Assembly (NCBI RefSeq): GCF_030052815.1
Contig: NC_079507.1
Location: 57,911,119-57,975,118 of the forward strand
DNA: 64,000 nt
Direction of reading: 5' to 3'
From: Hevea brasiliensis
Taxonomy: Eukaryota > Streptophyta > Magnoliopsida > Malpighiales > Euphorbiaceae
Positions 35,972 through 48,189 of the stretch are shown here, one piece after another. The position numbers and the translations under genes were made by a program. Below the pieces are notes generated by a model. It saw nothing but the letters and a program-made list of their open reading frames with translations. It did not search any database and was not told the DNA's origin. Each line of letters begins with the position of its first letter. The first letter of the stretch is position 1.

Positions 35972-37494
35972 TTCAGGAAATACATGAGTTGATGGATCAA
36001 GGTTTAATCCTAGATCTTTTAGATGAGGGGGTATTGTTGGCTCATTTTTCAGTGAGGCCAGACTTACGAGACAGAGTTAGAGTTTCCCAGCACAGAGACC
36101 AACAATTAATGAAGATCATAGAAAGAGTACAGCAAGGTGAAGGTGGTGAGTTTGGATTTGCCAATGATGGCGTCCTAGTGCAAGGTTCTAGGATATGTGT
36201 GCCCGATGTGGACAATCTCAAGAATGAAATCATGCGAGAGGCACACTATACACTGTACAGTATCCACCCAGGCTCCACCAAGATGTACCATGATGTGAAG
36301 GATAGCTATTGGTGGAATGGCATGAAGAGAGACATAGCAGACTTTGTGTCTAAGTGCTTGACTTGTCAGAAGGTGAAGTTTGAACATCAGAGACCGTCAG
36401 GGAAGTTGCAAGAGCTCCTTATCCCAGAATGGAAGTGGGAAATGATTACTATGGATTTTGTGATTGGGTTGCCTCGTACCACGCGAGGATATGATTTGAT
36501 GTGGATAATTGTAAACCGTCTAACCAAATCAGCTCACTTCTTGCCTGTGAAGACTACATATTCTGTGGCACAGTACGTCCGACTCTACATTCAAGAAATA
36601 GTCAGATTACATGGAGTTTCGGCTTCCATAATATCTAACAGAGGGCCCCAGTTCACTTCTCGGTTTTGGAGAAAGTTACAGGAGGCACTTGGCATACAGT
36701 TGAACTTTAGTATGGCTTTCCACCCTCGGACAGACGGACAGTCTGAAAGGACAATCCAAACACTGGAAGACATGCTTCTCATGAGTGTTTTGGATTTTGG
36801 AAGTCAATGGAATGATCAACTAGCTTTGGTGGAGTTTGCCTACAACAACAGTTACCATTCCAGCATAGGGATAGCACCCTATGAGGCACTATATGGAAGA
36901 AAGTGTAGGTCTCCTCTGTGTTGGACGGAAATGGGAGAAGCGAAGGTGCATGATGTAGACCTAGTGCAGTAAACTTCAGATGTAGTTCCTTTAATCAGGG
37001 AACGATTAAAAACAGCTTTCAGTAGGTAAAAGAGTTATGCAGACCCCAGACGAAGGGATGTGGAGTTTGCAGTAGGCGACTACGTATTCCTGAAGGTTTC
37101 TCCGATGAAGGGAGTCATGAGATTTGAAAAGAATGGCAAGTTGGCACCTCGGTATATTGGACCTTTTGAGGTTACTGATAGAGTTGGAGCAGTTGCCTAC
37201 CGGTTGAACCTACCACCAAACCTTTCTCATGTTCATCCCGTATTTCACATCTCCATGCTCAGGAAATACATTCCAGACCCTTCTCATGTACTACAACCGG
37301 ATGTAATAGAGCTAAAAGAGAACTTGATATTTGAGGAGCAACCTGTAGCCATAGTGGACTACCAAGCGAGACAGCTAAGATCAAAACAGATCACTATGGT
37401 TAAGGTTTTGTGGAGGAGCCAGTCAGTGGAAGAGTGCACCTGGGAGTCAGAACGGGACATGCGTAGTAAGTACCCTTATCTGTTCAATGTGTAA
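35962..37494 (+). pseudogene. integrase with chromodomain-like tail, element E
   Basis: The zinc-binding segment ([23 protein letters not shown]) is followed by the catalytic core: Asp in MDFVIGLP, a second position reading IISNRGPQFTS (Asn where Asp is catalytic), and Glu in DGQSERTIQ. The sequence then continues without the intron seen in element B. Stops at 36970-36972 (TAA) and about 37027-37029 (TAA) interrupt the C-terminal part. It ends with [18 protein letters not shown], the chromodomain-like tail. The Asp-to-Asn change alone should inactivate it. Confidence 0.9.
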
Positions 37495-37543
37495 TCATGT
37501 ACTTTATTCTGCCTTATGTAAAATTCGAGGACGAATTTTCTGT

Positions 37544-37555
37544 AAGGGGGAAGAA
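37544..37555 (+). other. polypurine tract of element E
   Basis: AAGGGGGAAGAA lies directly before the 3' LTR. Confidence 0.88.
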
Positions 37556-40204
37556 TGTAACACCCCAAAAATTTTAAATTTTAGTATTTTATGAGTAATA
37601 TTGATATTTTAATTTTATTTAAATTTTAAGAAATTATTTGAGATTTTTCGGATTTTAAAAATCGGGTTCGATTTTCCGAAAATATAAACTTTGATGATTT
37701 AAAAAAAAATTAATTTAAAGACCACGTGGCAAAACTAAAAATATATTTGGAGTCTACGAATTTTCTGAGTTTTCTGGAATTTTTTAGAAATTTTTGGACC
37801 TCGTTTTCGGTCCCAAGGCAGAGTAAAAATTCAAAATTTTGTATTTTGAATCGAACCGGCCAAATCGAATCGGACTGGTCGAATCGGTCCGGCCTTCTTC
37901 TTCCTTTTTCTTCCTCTCTCGCACACGTTTCTTCTCCTCTCTTCCTCTTCCGTTTTCTCTCTCCTCCCTCCTCCCCTTGCCGCGCCGCCGCCTCCCCAGC
38001 CACCCCAGCTCACTGGCGCGCCGCCCCACCCCTTCCCCACGGCCGGCCGCCGCCCCAAACGGCCGGAAAACGCTTGCTAACGCCCCTTCCTTGCGCGCGC
38101 GACCGTTCATCTTCTGGGCCAAAATCCGGCCGATCCGACCACCAATCGGATCGGGTCTTGTGTCTAAATCCATCTACTCGTCGAGAGCTTTCCATAGACA
38201 CCAAGAACACCGAAATCCATCGAGCGGTTTGTCCAATTTTTGCCCGGGAAGTTTTAGCCCATTTTGACTTTTGGGCTAGATTTCTCACAAACCGTAAACC
38301 TCACGAGAAAACCGAGAGTACCAGAGTGCTCCACTCGTCGAGAGCTTCGCGGCGATATAAATTTCAAATTTTTCCGACACCGTATTTCGGTGGGTCCCAC
38401 GGAACTTCGCAGTGTTTTTCCGAGAATTTAATGAGCTTAGAAAATTCCGTAAAATTTATGTACTAACCCCCGTGTTGTGGGCTTCGTGTACGTATCTTCA
38501 ATTCGCGGAAATTCGACAGTTGTCCGGGTCTGTGAATTTCGAGCCAGACAGACCAGCTACCGGAAAAAGTCTCCGAATTGAATCGAGGTTTTGGCTATCC
38601 CACCATTGTCAGACGTTTCGAGCGCGTCCCTGGAGTCGGAATAGGAAAAGGTAAACCCGAACCTTGCTTTTTCGTAATTTTCTAGTGCTTAAATAGGATT
38701 AAAAATCCATAAAATATTCGTGGTAGCCCAGAAAATTATGATTCTTTTTGCAATAGCCTAGTAATATTGCTAAGGACCGCGGGGCAAAGTTTTAGAATTT
38801 TTAGAGCTTGTTTGGGTAGTTTTTGCAAAAATGATCAATTATAAGGACTAAATTGAAATTTTACATATTGTGATGGATGATTGATTTGATGGGCCCAGAA
38901 GGGGCTTTGTGATGTGATTGAGTTGTGGATATATGGATTGTGAATATAGAAGTGTATTTTGAGTCCTTTTGCAGGTTGGGTAGGTCCTAGGTATAGGGGA
39001 GACTCTGCCGGATTTTCGGCACGACTTAGGACGTATTTGGTCTTTTCTTGATTTGTATTGAGTCAATTGTATTAAATAATTGTAATGTAATTGTCAGGTG
39101 AGCCGGGACAGCCTTCTTCCTCCGCCCAGCCGCCACAGTGATTGCTGTCAAGTTTGTGAGTAAAATATTAATTTTAATTGTAATTTCGATATTATTATAT
39201 GTTTAAGCATGCCCATGGATCACTTATATGCATATATCTATGTAGATAAATCCTAGGCACGATTTATGTTGCATTCATAACTGTGAAAGTGCCATGTATG
39301 TTGTTGTGGCAATTTGGAGCAGTGTGCGTGCGTTGGCGTGCGTGTGATGTGGTGTGGACTATGGATAGGACGGGTAGTCACGGCTTGAGTTCTTCGCTGG
39401 GACCCGATCCTTCGGGGGTAGTCACGGTTTGAGTTTTTCGCTGGGACCCCGATTTGGTTTATTAAGCGAAAGTCCGGCTTGAGTTCTTCGCTGGCACCAG
39501 GTTGGATTTAAGAGAGCTGTATAGGGGATCAGCTCCCATATATTATGATTGATATTATTGGGTGTGTGAGTACTCCAAATTACCTTTTTACTATTATGAT
39601 GTGAATTTATTGCTGATGCTGCATTTCACTCCACATGGTGCATTAGTTTTAGATAGTTATAGAGATTATGGTTAAAATTAATATTTTACTCTCTGAGTCG
39701 AACGCTCATTCCTATTCAATATTTTTTTTAGGCTACAGTAGGATTTTATTGTGGTTAATCTGCTTTTCTCCTTCGCAAGTTGTCTATCAATATTTGTGTA
39801 ATTTTATTTACTCCTAGAATTTCCGCATGTGCTAGAAATATTTATTTAAATTGGGTCTGTAATGTGAATTCTTATTTTGGACCTGTAAAATTATTATCAT
39901 ATGCATGTTTGATGGACTGGATAAGGGAGCTGAGCTCCCATTTGTTTTTATGATGATATGAGTATGTGGAGGGTGAGCTGAACTTCCCAATTGATTATTA
40001 TTGTGTTTACAGGTCGGGTGAGTCAATAACTCCCTGTTGAAAGGTCCATTTTATGATCGGACTCTGTCTGGTTGTTTTCTTGAAATTGGGCCCAAATGAG
40101 CCTTAGAGTTGGGTTAATGAATAGTTAGGCTTACTACGGGCCTCAGAGGCTTTAGGCTGGCCCAGGTCCTAGTGCCGGTCCGGTCCATAGGTTGGGTCGT
40201 GACA
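37556..40204 (+). repeat. 3' LTR of element E
   Basis: Homologous to 29837-32521 and 36 bp shorter, mainly through contraction of the TCGGATCGG-type patch (here about 37850-37892). It ends at GTGACA before the TAAAC duplication. Confidence 0.95.
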
Positions 40205-43088
40205 TAAACTAGATTTTAAGAGTATTATTGATTGATTAAAAGTTTAATGGTTTTGAGTAAATCAAATATCGTACAAGAGTGAGTTTTGATTTTCTTAAAA
40301 CACCCTTTAGTTTGAAAAAAAAATTAAAGAATTTTAAAATCAATTACCTTCAAACTTTATTTTCTTTTAAAATTGGATGAACCATAACAAATCTCAATTA
40401 ATTTAAGCATAAACCCTAACTCTGAAATCTCTTTCACCATTAATTATTTTTTATTTAAATTACTATTTTACCTGATTTAAGAGTTGATTTGCTCCATTAT
40501 TTGTTTATTTTGCTTAGATTTATTGATTTTACTGAGTTTATTCACATTTAAGCTTTATTTGTATTATTATTAGGCTAAATAATCTCATCAATCATAGTTT
40601 GATATTCAAACACAAATACTTGTGGGACGATAGTTAAGCCTGATGATTTAAGGTCTTAAAACTATTTGGATTGGTTAGCCAAAAAATATTTTCAAAAACT
40701 GATATGTTCTGGGTGGCCCATTCTACCGGAGCTCCAGGTTTTTTTTTATTTTTTTTTTTTTATTTTTTTTTTTTATAGCTGGTGTTTAAGTTGAATTAGT
40801 AAGGAGGCATGTAATTAGGATTCGAATTGTAAACATTTAATTTGGTTGCTTGATATTATAATGTGAAACCAATCTAATTCAAAGCTCAAATTTAAAAATA
40901 AAGGTGCAAAAATATGCTATAATAATACATCCCAAACACTAAAATGAGTCTATACATATAAGCGCATAAAGCTGACGGGATTCTTCATTCATATATATAT
41001 ATATAATGAAATTTCATTGCTTGCTTCATGCATCACTAGCAAAACTTGCTTCTTTTCTCTGGATGGGTATTTTTATTTGTTGATTTTAAGGAAACAGTTA
41101 AACTCTCATTAATCTACTGCAAGGAGTTGAGACTGCATAATTAAATTTGATAATATTTCTTTTTTATTAGACCCATAATAAAAAACGCCTGTCCTTAATT
41201 TTGGTTTAACCATACTTTTCATTTGTCAATTAAGCTCTCGTACACTGTTCACGTTCTAGCACATGCAGCACACACACACACACTCTTATCAATATACCTT
41301 TGTGTAGGTAAATGACCCCTATATATAGAATAGAACCCTAGCTAGGCCATAGGGTGGGGATACCCAATTGCCACCAATCCATACATGAAAATGTGAATTT
41401 TCTTTGAAATGGACAAAAGTCTTCTGCAAAATCAAAGCTAATAAATAAATTAATGGAAATATAGTAAGGGGTTCTTTTGTCGTCGTTTAGTGATGGAAGA
41501 CTGTCGTTTTGGTATTTCACCGACCACTGCTCTACTAGGTTTTGGTCAGTTTAAGTGGGTGTGTAGTTGAATAGTTCATCTCTCTGGCCAGCACCATCCA
41601 CGTTAATTTGCACATGCATTGCACCCATTTTATGGGTTTTTTCTTAATCACATGGGCAAGATGATACCTATATATAATTAAGTTGGTTCTTGATGGATAT
41701 AATTAATGTTGTTTTTGCAAGATAAAAAGGTACATGGTCAAACTGACTTAGAGATTGAGCTGTATAGCTTTCCTTCTGAAAAGCTTTTAGGCTTGCAGGG
41801 TTGCAACTTGCAAGAAATTATGGGAAATACTTTAATTTCATGTCCTATTTTAGAAGAAGCATAAACCATATGCAAATACAGGCTATGACAAAGCAAAAAT
41901 GGATTTTTTTTTTTTAAATAATCAGATTGCCAGTGCTTGGGCCAATGGGGAGGAGATGTTCCAGCGATACGCTTTCATTGCCATGAAATTAAGAAAATCA
42001 CATAAAAATTATATTGAAAATTAAAGCAGAAGGCCGAAGGTGCCCTATACCATGGATATATAAAACATTAGGCCACTAGCTTCTTCAGATTTTTTTTTTC
42101 TTTTTTGTTTTGCTAGAATTTGAATCCTTAATTTTTTGCATTACAAGTTGCAGTTGGAGATTATCAATTTCAAGATTCTCTCATGGGTTGTTACTTTGAT
42201 TATTTTCCAATGTCTTTGTCTAGCTATAGTTCTAATATAAATATAGAACATAGGCATAGTAGTAGTTGTCGTCAACTTTCTTGAACATTTATTCATGTAG
42301 CTGTTTGCCTAATGCGCAGCTAGAAACAGGACAAGTTTCCACATTTCAGAATTCAAACAATAGCTCCAGCCTCTTAGAGACCTGGTGGTCCCGTTATATG
42401 CCTAGCTACTACTGCCCATGTGATGACAAATGAAATAAAACTAATCGTATAACAAGAAAGCTACCGTTCCACCGTTAATCACATCGATCTTTAATAATAT
42501 GCAAGTTGGAAACCTAAACAAATTCGTATTATTTCATAGCTAATGATCAATCTTTCTTTAGGATATCATATTTCTTCTTGTAACAAATTAAGAAGAATGA
42601 TCATACCAACTTATGTAAGAATTTTTTTTTTTTTGGGGTGATATTGAAAGTTCTTGGAAAAATGCTATCGAGTTTGCTAGATGCTACACTCCAAGGTAAG
42701 TACTTGATTATATGTTGAGCTGTTAGTTCAATGTAAGAATTTTCCTTTGGGAAGTTAGGAGTAGCTAGTGTGGTTAGTACTAGTGGCTAGTGTGGTCCTT
42801 AAAGTTGAAACTGACATTTTTCTTTCTCACCGCTAAAAAACAGCATGAAGAACAATTATATTATGTGATGATGCTAATTTAAATTTAATTTGGATAATTA
42901 AACGAGTGGGAATGTCTTTTTCAATCAAGATTTATATATATTGTGGTCCTTATTTACATGCATGTTCACAAACATAAACAAGTCCTCATATCATCATCAA
43001 ACATCACGAAAGAAAAAAAAAAACGCAAATATAACAAAAGATTTAAGTTCTTTTCCTCAGAGTTTCCTTCAGGACATTCAGTCATGTT

Positions 43089-43136
<48 letters not shown>

Positions 43137-43474
43137 CGTCTCTCTCAAATAGAAAACGAAAAAATATATATATAATTTTTCTAAGCCAACAACACTGTAT
43201 TGAACAGTTGCACTACTACTTTATAACACCAACCACTCCTTTTGTGTTATATTCTCCCAAATTATTGCTCTAGAATATAATATAGATTGCATCAAAATGA
43301 CAAGACATATAGAAAATGTAGCGATTGTCACTAGAACTGCCAATAAACAGAGGAATTCTTATATGAATAGCATGGACTAGCCATGAACTATAAAGAGACA
43401 ATGGAGTGAGATCCATTTGTAGATCCTATATATTTTTGCTTACGTGCATAATCTGCAATAATTCATTTTGATAA
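40205..43474. other. intergenic DNA between elements E and F
   Basis: No gene or RNA is recognised. The first few hundred bases continue the repeat-like DNA left of element E. The rest is AT-rich, with poly-T at about 40740-40775, a CA run at about 41271-41284, and a CT microsatellite at 43093-43134. Confidence 0.5.
43093..43134. repeat. (TC)n microsatellite
   Basis: About 21 uninterrupted TC units. The short open frames across it are low-complexity artefacts. Confidence 0.97.
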
Positions 43475-44982
43475 TGTTGACCCCACAAGCTTAAAGGAGC
43501 ATAGATTTTGATGATACCAAAACTCAACTAGAATCAAACTAACATTGTTTTAAGTATTGTGCTTCTCAAAGAACAAAGAAAAAGACTCAAGGAATTCATG
43601 ATGGATTCATGCCTTTAAAGAAAGGATGACATTTTAAAATAACACAGGACGAATCAAATGAGATAAAGGAAGAAAATGTTACTTTTCAAAACTGCATTAA
43701 AGATTAAATTTGAAGGTACATGTAGTATAGAATTTAGTTTTAACTTTTAGAATTACTTGTGGAAAGAATTGAGGAGTAGAAACCAATGATACTTATTTTA
43801 AATCCCTCAAGTATTTTCTTTTAAAATATCATCAGTGGCCTAAAAGCATTTGATTATGATTTAGTGTAAAGTTTTAAAGTTTTCAAAGTTATGCAGAAAA
43901 GTTTTCACGGTATGCTAACTGGTTTGCTACTTGATTTTGGTATGCTAACTGGTTTACTACTTTTTCTGGTATGCTAACTGTCTCAACTCCGCACAACATC
44001 GCAGAAAAAGACAAACTAACGGCTATTTTCTTGAAAGTCAAAATTGTAATATTCAAATGAGTTCTCAAATGGTCAAAAATGTTCCAAAGCTATAAATACA
44101 CCTATCCTTGGTCATTTTACACTAAATGAAAGTCTCTCTATTATTCTTAACCTTTCAAGATCATTAAAGCTTTCATTCAAAGTGCTCAAATTGTATTTAT
44201 TGCTCATCATTGACTTACCTACTCATCTCTTCTTTATAGATTCTATTGTATTGAGTGAGATTGAGTTTTAAACACTTTATTATCATTTATGAGAGGTCAT
44301 TCAAGCACCTATTGAAGCTTGATTGTGAAAAGTGTTTGGGATAACACTTGGTAGAAGTGTGAAGCTACTTGTAAAAGCTTTGGTGAGAAGATTTGTAAAT
44401 GGCTTTTGTCTCTTGTCTTTAAAAGAGAAGATTAGTGAAGTGAAGACTCAAACTGGGATCTTTGAGAGAGTGGATGTAGGCTAGTTGAGCCGCACCATTA
44501 TAAAAATTTAGTGTTCAATTTTCTCAACCTTTACTCTTTACATTTATGCATTTTAACTTTCTGATTGAAGTGTTTTTTTTTTTTTTTTTTGCTGATGTGA
44601 AAATTGATACTGTTTATTGTTAACCTTGCTGCAAACTGAGAAAATTAGTTTATTGTTGAATCTGCTGATATCTGATTTAATTTGCTTATTATTTTATTGG
44701 TTGTCAACTAATATATTTGGTGTACTGCTCTATTTGCTGTGTTGTGAACTTGTTCAGATTACTGAAATTTCTACTGAATGCCAATATATTCTGCTAGATC
44801 AGTGTACTGATTGCTTATGACCCAACTTTGAATCAACTTATCAATAGAGCTGTATTGTTCATATTTCACATTAGAAAATTAGGTTGAACTAACCTGTAAT
44901 TTTTTAAAGGTTTTGAGCAAGAACCGAAAAATTATTTTTAGAGTCCAATTCACCCCCCTCTTGGACATATTTTGAGACATCA
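43475..44982 (+). repeat. 5' LTR of element F
   Basis: 1508 bp, matching 53502-55014 with a few percent of differences by eye. It contains a poly-T run at about 44574-44590, U3 repeats and a TATA box. Confidence 0.96.
43909..44098 (+). promoter_or_regulatory. U3 repeats and TATA box of element F
   Basis: GGTATGCTAACTG occurs three times at 43909-43921, 43939-43951 and 43968-43980, each copy followed by a pyrimidine-rich spacer. A TATAAATA box follows at 44091-44098. The same arrangement is in the 3' LTR (about 53936-54005, TATA at 54117-54124). Enhancer-like repeats about 110-180 bp before a TATA box suggest the retroelement promoter (inference). Confidence 0.6.
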
Positions 44983-44985
44983 ATT

Positions 44986-44997
44986 TGGTATCAGAGC
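44986..44997 (+). other. primer-binding site of element F (initiator tRNA-Met)
   Basis: TGGTATCAGAGC lies 3 bp after the 5' LTR. Confidence 0.93.
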
Positions 44998-45044
44998 CCG
45001 TCTCTCTTGCTTAAGGATTAAACACCTTATAGTGATCCATACAC

Positions 45045-46807
45045 ATGACTGGTTCATCTAGAAACTCAGCTGGTATACCTGCTCCTTTAGCTGAAGGTTA
45101 TTCAATCATTAGACCACCACTTTTTAATGGCACAAATTACTCTTTTTGGAAAACTAGAATGAGAAACTTTATACAATCTGTTGATATTGATGTTTGGAGA
45201 ATAATTAAAGATGGTTCTTATATTCCTTATAAAACCAGTGAAGGAACTGTGCAAATTTCAAAGCTGAAGTTGAATTTGATGATAATGATTGGAAGAAAAT
45301 TTCTACAAATGCCAAAGCTATTAAAATTCTTCATTGTGCTCTTGATATTAATGAGTATAATCGTATTTCAGGGTGTCAAACTACAAAAGAAATATGGGAC
45401 AAACTGGAAGTCACATATGAAGGAACTGATGTGGTGAAAGAGTCAAAGGCAAACCTCCTCATCCATGATTATGAGTTATTTGAGATGAAACCTGGTGAAA
45501 CTATTGCTGAAATGAGTACCAGATTTATAGATCTTGTCAATCTTCTTAAAGCTCTTGGAAAGAGATTTGAGAAATAAGAACTCGTAAAGAAAATTTTGAG
45601 ATCTCTTTCAAAGACATGGGAAGCAAAGACCACTGTTATTCAAGACACTAAGGATTTCAAAAAGTATAGCTATGATGAGCTAATTGGTTCTCTCATTACA
45701 CATGAGATGATCTACAAGAAAGATGAGAAAGAAGGTGATCAAAAGAAAAAGAAAGGTATAGCCTTCATATCCGAAAAGGTAGATGAGAAAAAGAAAAGTA
45801 TTGCTTTCAAAGCTAGTTCAAGTGATGACTCAAGTGCTTCAAGTGATGATGATGAAGATATGGCTATGATAGTCAAGAGATTCAAAAGAGCATTTAAAAA
45901 AGGCGAAAGCAAATACAAGAAGTTCATAAAGAAATATGCTCCAAAGACTCCAAATCATTCAAGTGAAATAGTTTGTTATAAGTGTAACAAACTAGGCCAC
46001 ATTAAGCCAAAGTGTCCTACATTGAAGAAGAAAAACAAGTTTAAAAAGGATAAAAGTAAAAAGGCAATGGCGGCAACATGGAGTGATAGTGACTCTTCAT
46101 CAAATGATGACACAAGTGACAAAGAAGCTGCAAACACTTGTATGATGGCAATTGAAGAAAAAGGTGAAAGCTCACACATTGAAGATAGTGAAAATGAGGT
46201 AAATCTTGAACCTTCTAATATTGATGAGTTAGAACTTGCATTTGTAAAGACATATGATAAATATAGATATTTTAAAAAGAAATGCAAAATTTTGATTCAT
46301 GAAAATTGTGCTTTAAGATCAGAAAATATTTCTTTGAGTATGGCTTCAAAGGAAAATGAATTTTACAAATCTCAAATGAAATTATTTAAGGAAGTTAATA
46401 ATGAACTTCAAAGATCGAAAGAAGTGTGTGAACAACTTCTTGAGAAAAACAGAATTCTTGAAGCAAAAGTTGAATCTTTGACAAGAGATTTAACTAAATT
46501 TACAAAAGGAAAAGAAACACTTGATATACTTCTTGGGAATCAAAGATCTACAAATGAAAAATTTGGAATTGGTTATGATGGATTTATGAAATATGGAAAA
46601 TACAAACATTATTTTGTTAAAGCTTCATCTTCTTCTCAACCAAATATTACATGTTTTTACTGTAATCATAAAAGTTATATGATTAATGCTTGTCTTATTA
46701 GGAAAGGAACATTTAAGGCAAAGAAAGTATGGGTGCCTAAAGGAACCATACCTAATATTACTAACATAAAAGGATTTAAAGTTGCTTGGGTACCTAAAGA
46801 CAATTAA
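45045..46807 (+). pseudogene. gag of element F (UBN2-type)
   Basis: Starts at ATG 45045. The N-terminus has RPPLFNGTNYSFWKTRM, the hallmark of plant copia Gag. The frame shifts by one near 45255-45262, and a TAA at 45575-45577 follows. The C-terminal half is Lys- and Asp/Glu-rich, with a zinc knuckle CYKCNKLGHIKPKC (45974-46015), a coiled-coil stretch (about 46240-46500), and a second knuckle CFYCNHKSYMINAC (46652-46693) whose expected His is Tyr. It ends with the KVWVPKGT-type repeats of this lineage. Confidence 0.9.
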
Positions 46808-46849
46808 CTGATTTCAGGTCTGCCTAAGGAATATGCTAGAAATAGAACA

Positions 46850-48189
46850 CTGATACATAGATAGTGGCTGCTCTAGGCACATGACAGGAAATAAAGGCAA
46901 ATTCTCCTCTTTTACTTTGATAGAAGAAGGTTATGTCAAATTTAGCGATAAAAGTAAAGTTAAAATTATTGAATGTGGAACTATTGGTAAAAACCCTTGC
47001 ATTGAAAATGTTGCATTAGTACAAGGATTAAAATATAATCTTTTAAATGTTAGTCAACTGTGTGATAATGGTTTTAAAGTCATTTTTACTTCTACACACT
47101 GTGAGATTCATGTAAATAATGCTATGTTTGCTGGTGCTAGAATAGATAATATTTACCTACTTGATTTAACAAGTCTTGAAGAAAATTGTGAAACATGCTT
47201 TATGACTTCAGATGATAGTGCATGGTTATGGCATAAAAAATTAGGACATGCTAGCATGAGTACACTTGCTAAACTCTCTAAAAGAAATCTCGTTAGAGGC
47301 CTTCCAAAGTTAAGATTTGAAAAAGAGTTTCAATGCAAAGTATTTGCACTTGGTAAGCATACAAAATCATCTTTTAAATCAAAAAATGTTGTAACTACAT
47401 CTAGACCATTAGAGTTATTACATCTTGATCTTTTTCGTCCAATCACACCTAGAAGTCTACGAGGCAAGACATATACATTTGTAATTATTTATGATTTTTC
47501 AAGATTCACATGGACTTTTTTTCTTGCTCATAAAGATGAAACCTTTGATATATTTGAAGCTTTTTGCAAAAGAATTCAAAATGAAAAAGGCTATTGAATT
47601 ACATTTTTGAGAAGTGATCATGGGAAGGAATTTGAAAATAGTTTATTTGAAAATTTCTGTTCTCAAAATGGTATTTATCATACTTTTTCAGCTCCTAGAA
47701 CTCCACAACAAAATGGAGTTATTGAAAGGAAAAATAGATCTTTGTAAGAAATGGCAAGAACAATGCTGAATGAAAATAGTTTGTCAAAATATTTCTAGAC
47801 AGAAGCTATAAATATAACATGCTACATTCTGAACAGAGTTTCCATTAGAGCTATTTTAAAAAAAACTTCTTATGAACTTTGGAAAGGAAAAAAAACCTAA
47901 TATTGCATATTTTCATGTCTTTGGTTGCAAATGTTACATTTTGAATAACAAAGACAGCAATCTCAAGAAATTTGATGCTAAATCTTGTGAAGGAATATTT
48001 CTAGGTTATTCAACAAATAGCAAAGCATATAGGATTTTCAATAGAAAAACCTTGACCATGGAAGAATCAATGCATATACTTTTTGATGATGCTAACACTT
48101 TCTTGCAAAGGAAAGATTCTTGTGATTATGAAATTGAGCAGATTCTAAATTCAAAGAATTCAAATAAAGATGAGTTTGATTCAAAATAA
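46850..48189 (+). pseudogene. protease and integrase of element F
   Basis: The protease active site DSGCSRHMTG is intact near 46855-46890. It is separated from gag by a frame change after 46807. The GAG-pre-integrase segment (WLWHKKLGHASMSTL) follows, then the integrase core with Asp in LHLDLFRP, Asp in LRSDHGKEFEN and Glu in PQQNGVIERKNR. Stops at 47595-47597, about 47743 and about 47798 fall at expected coding positions. An extra A in an A-run near 47890 shifts the frame. The catalytic triad is kept but the gene is broken. Confidence 0.88.

Larger units (their letters stand above)
29837..40204 (+). mobile_element. Ty3/gypsy element E, full length
   Basis: This 10368-bp element begins TGTAACACCCC and ends GGTCGTGACA. 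It has the target duplication TAAAC at 29832-29836 and 40205-40209. The LTRs are 2685 and 2649 bp. A tRNA-Met primer site, gag, protease, RT, RNase H, integrase with chromodomain-like tail and a polypurine tract are in order. It is related to element B in pol but has unrelated LTRs. Many in-frame stops and some frameshifts show it cannot act alone. Confidence 0.96.
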
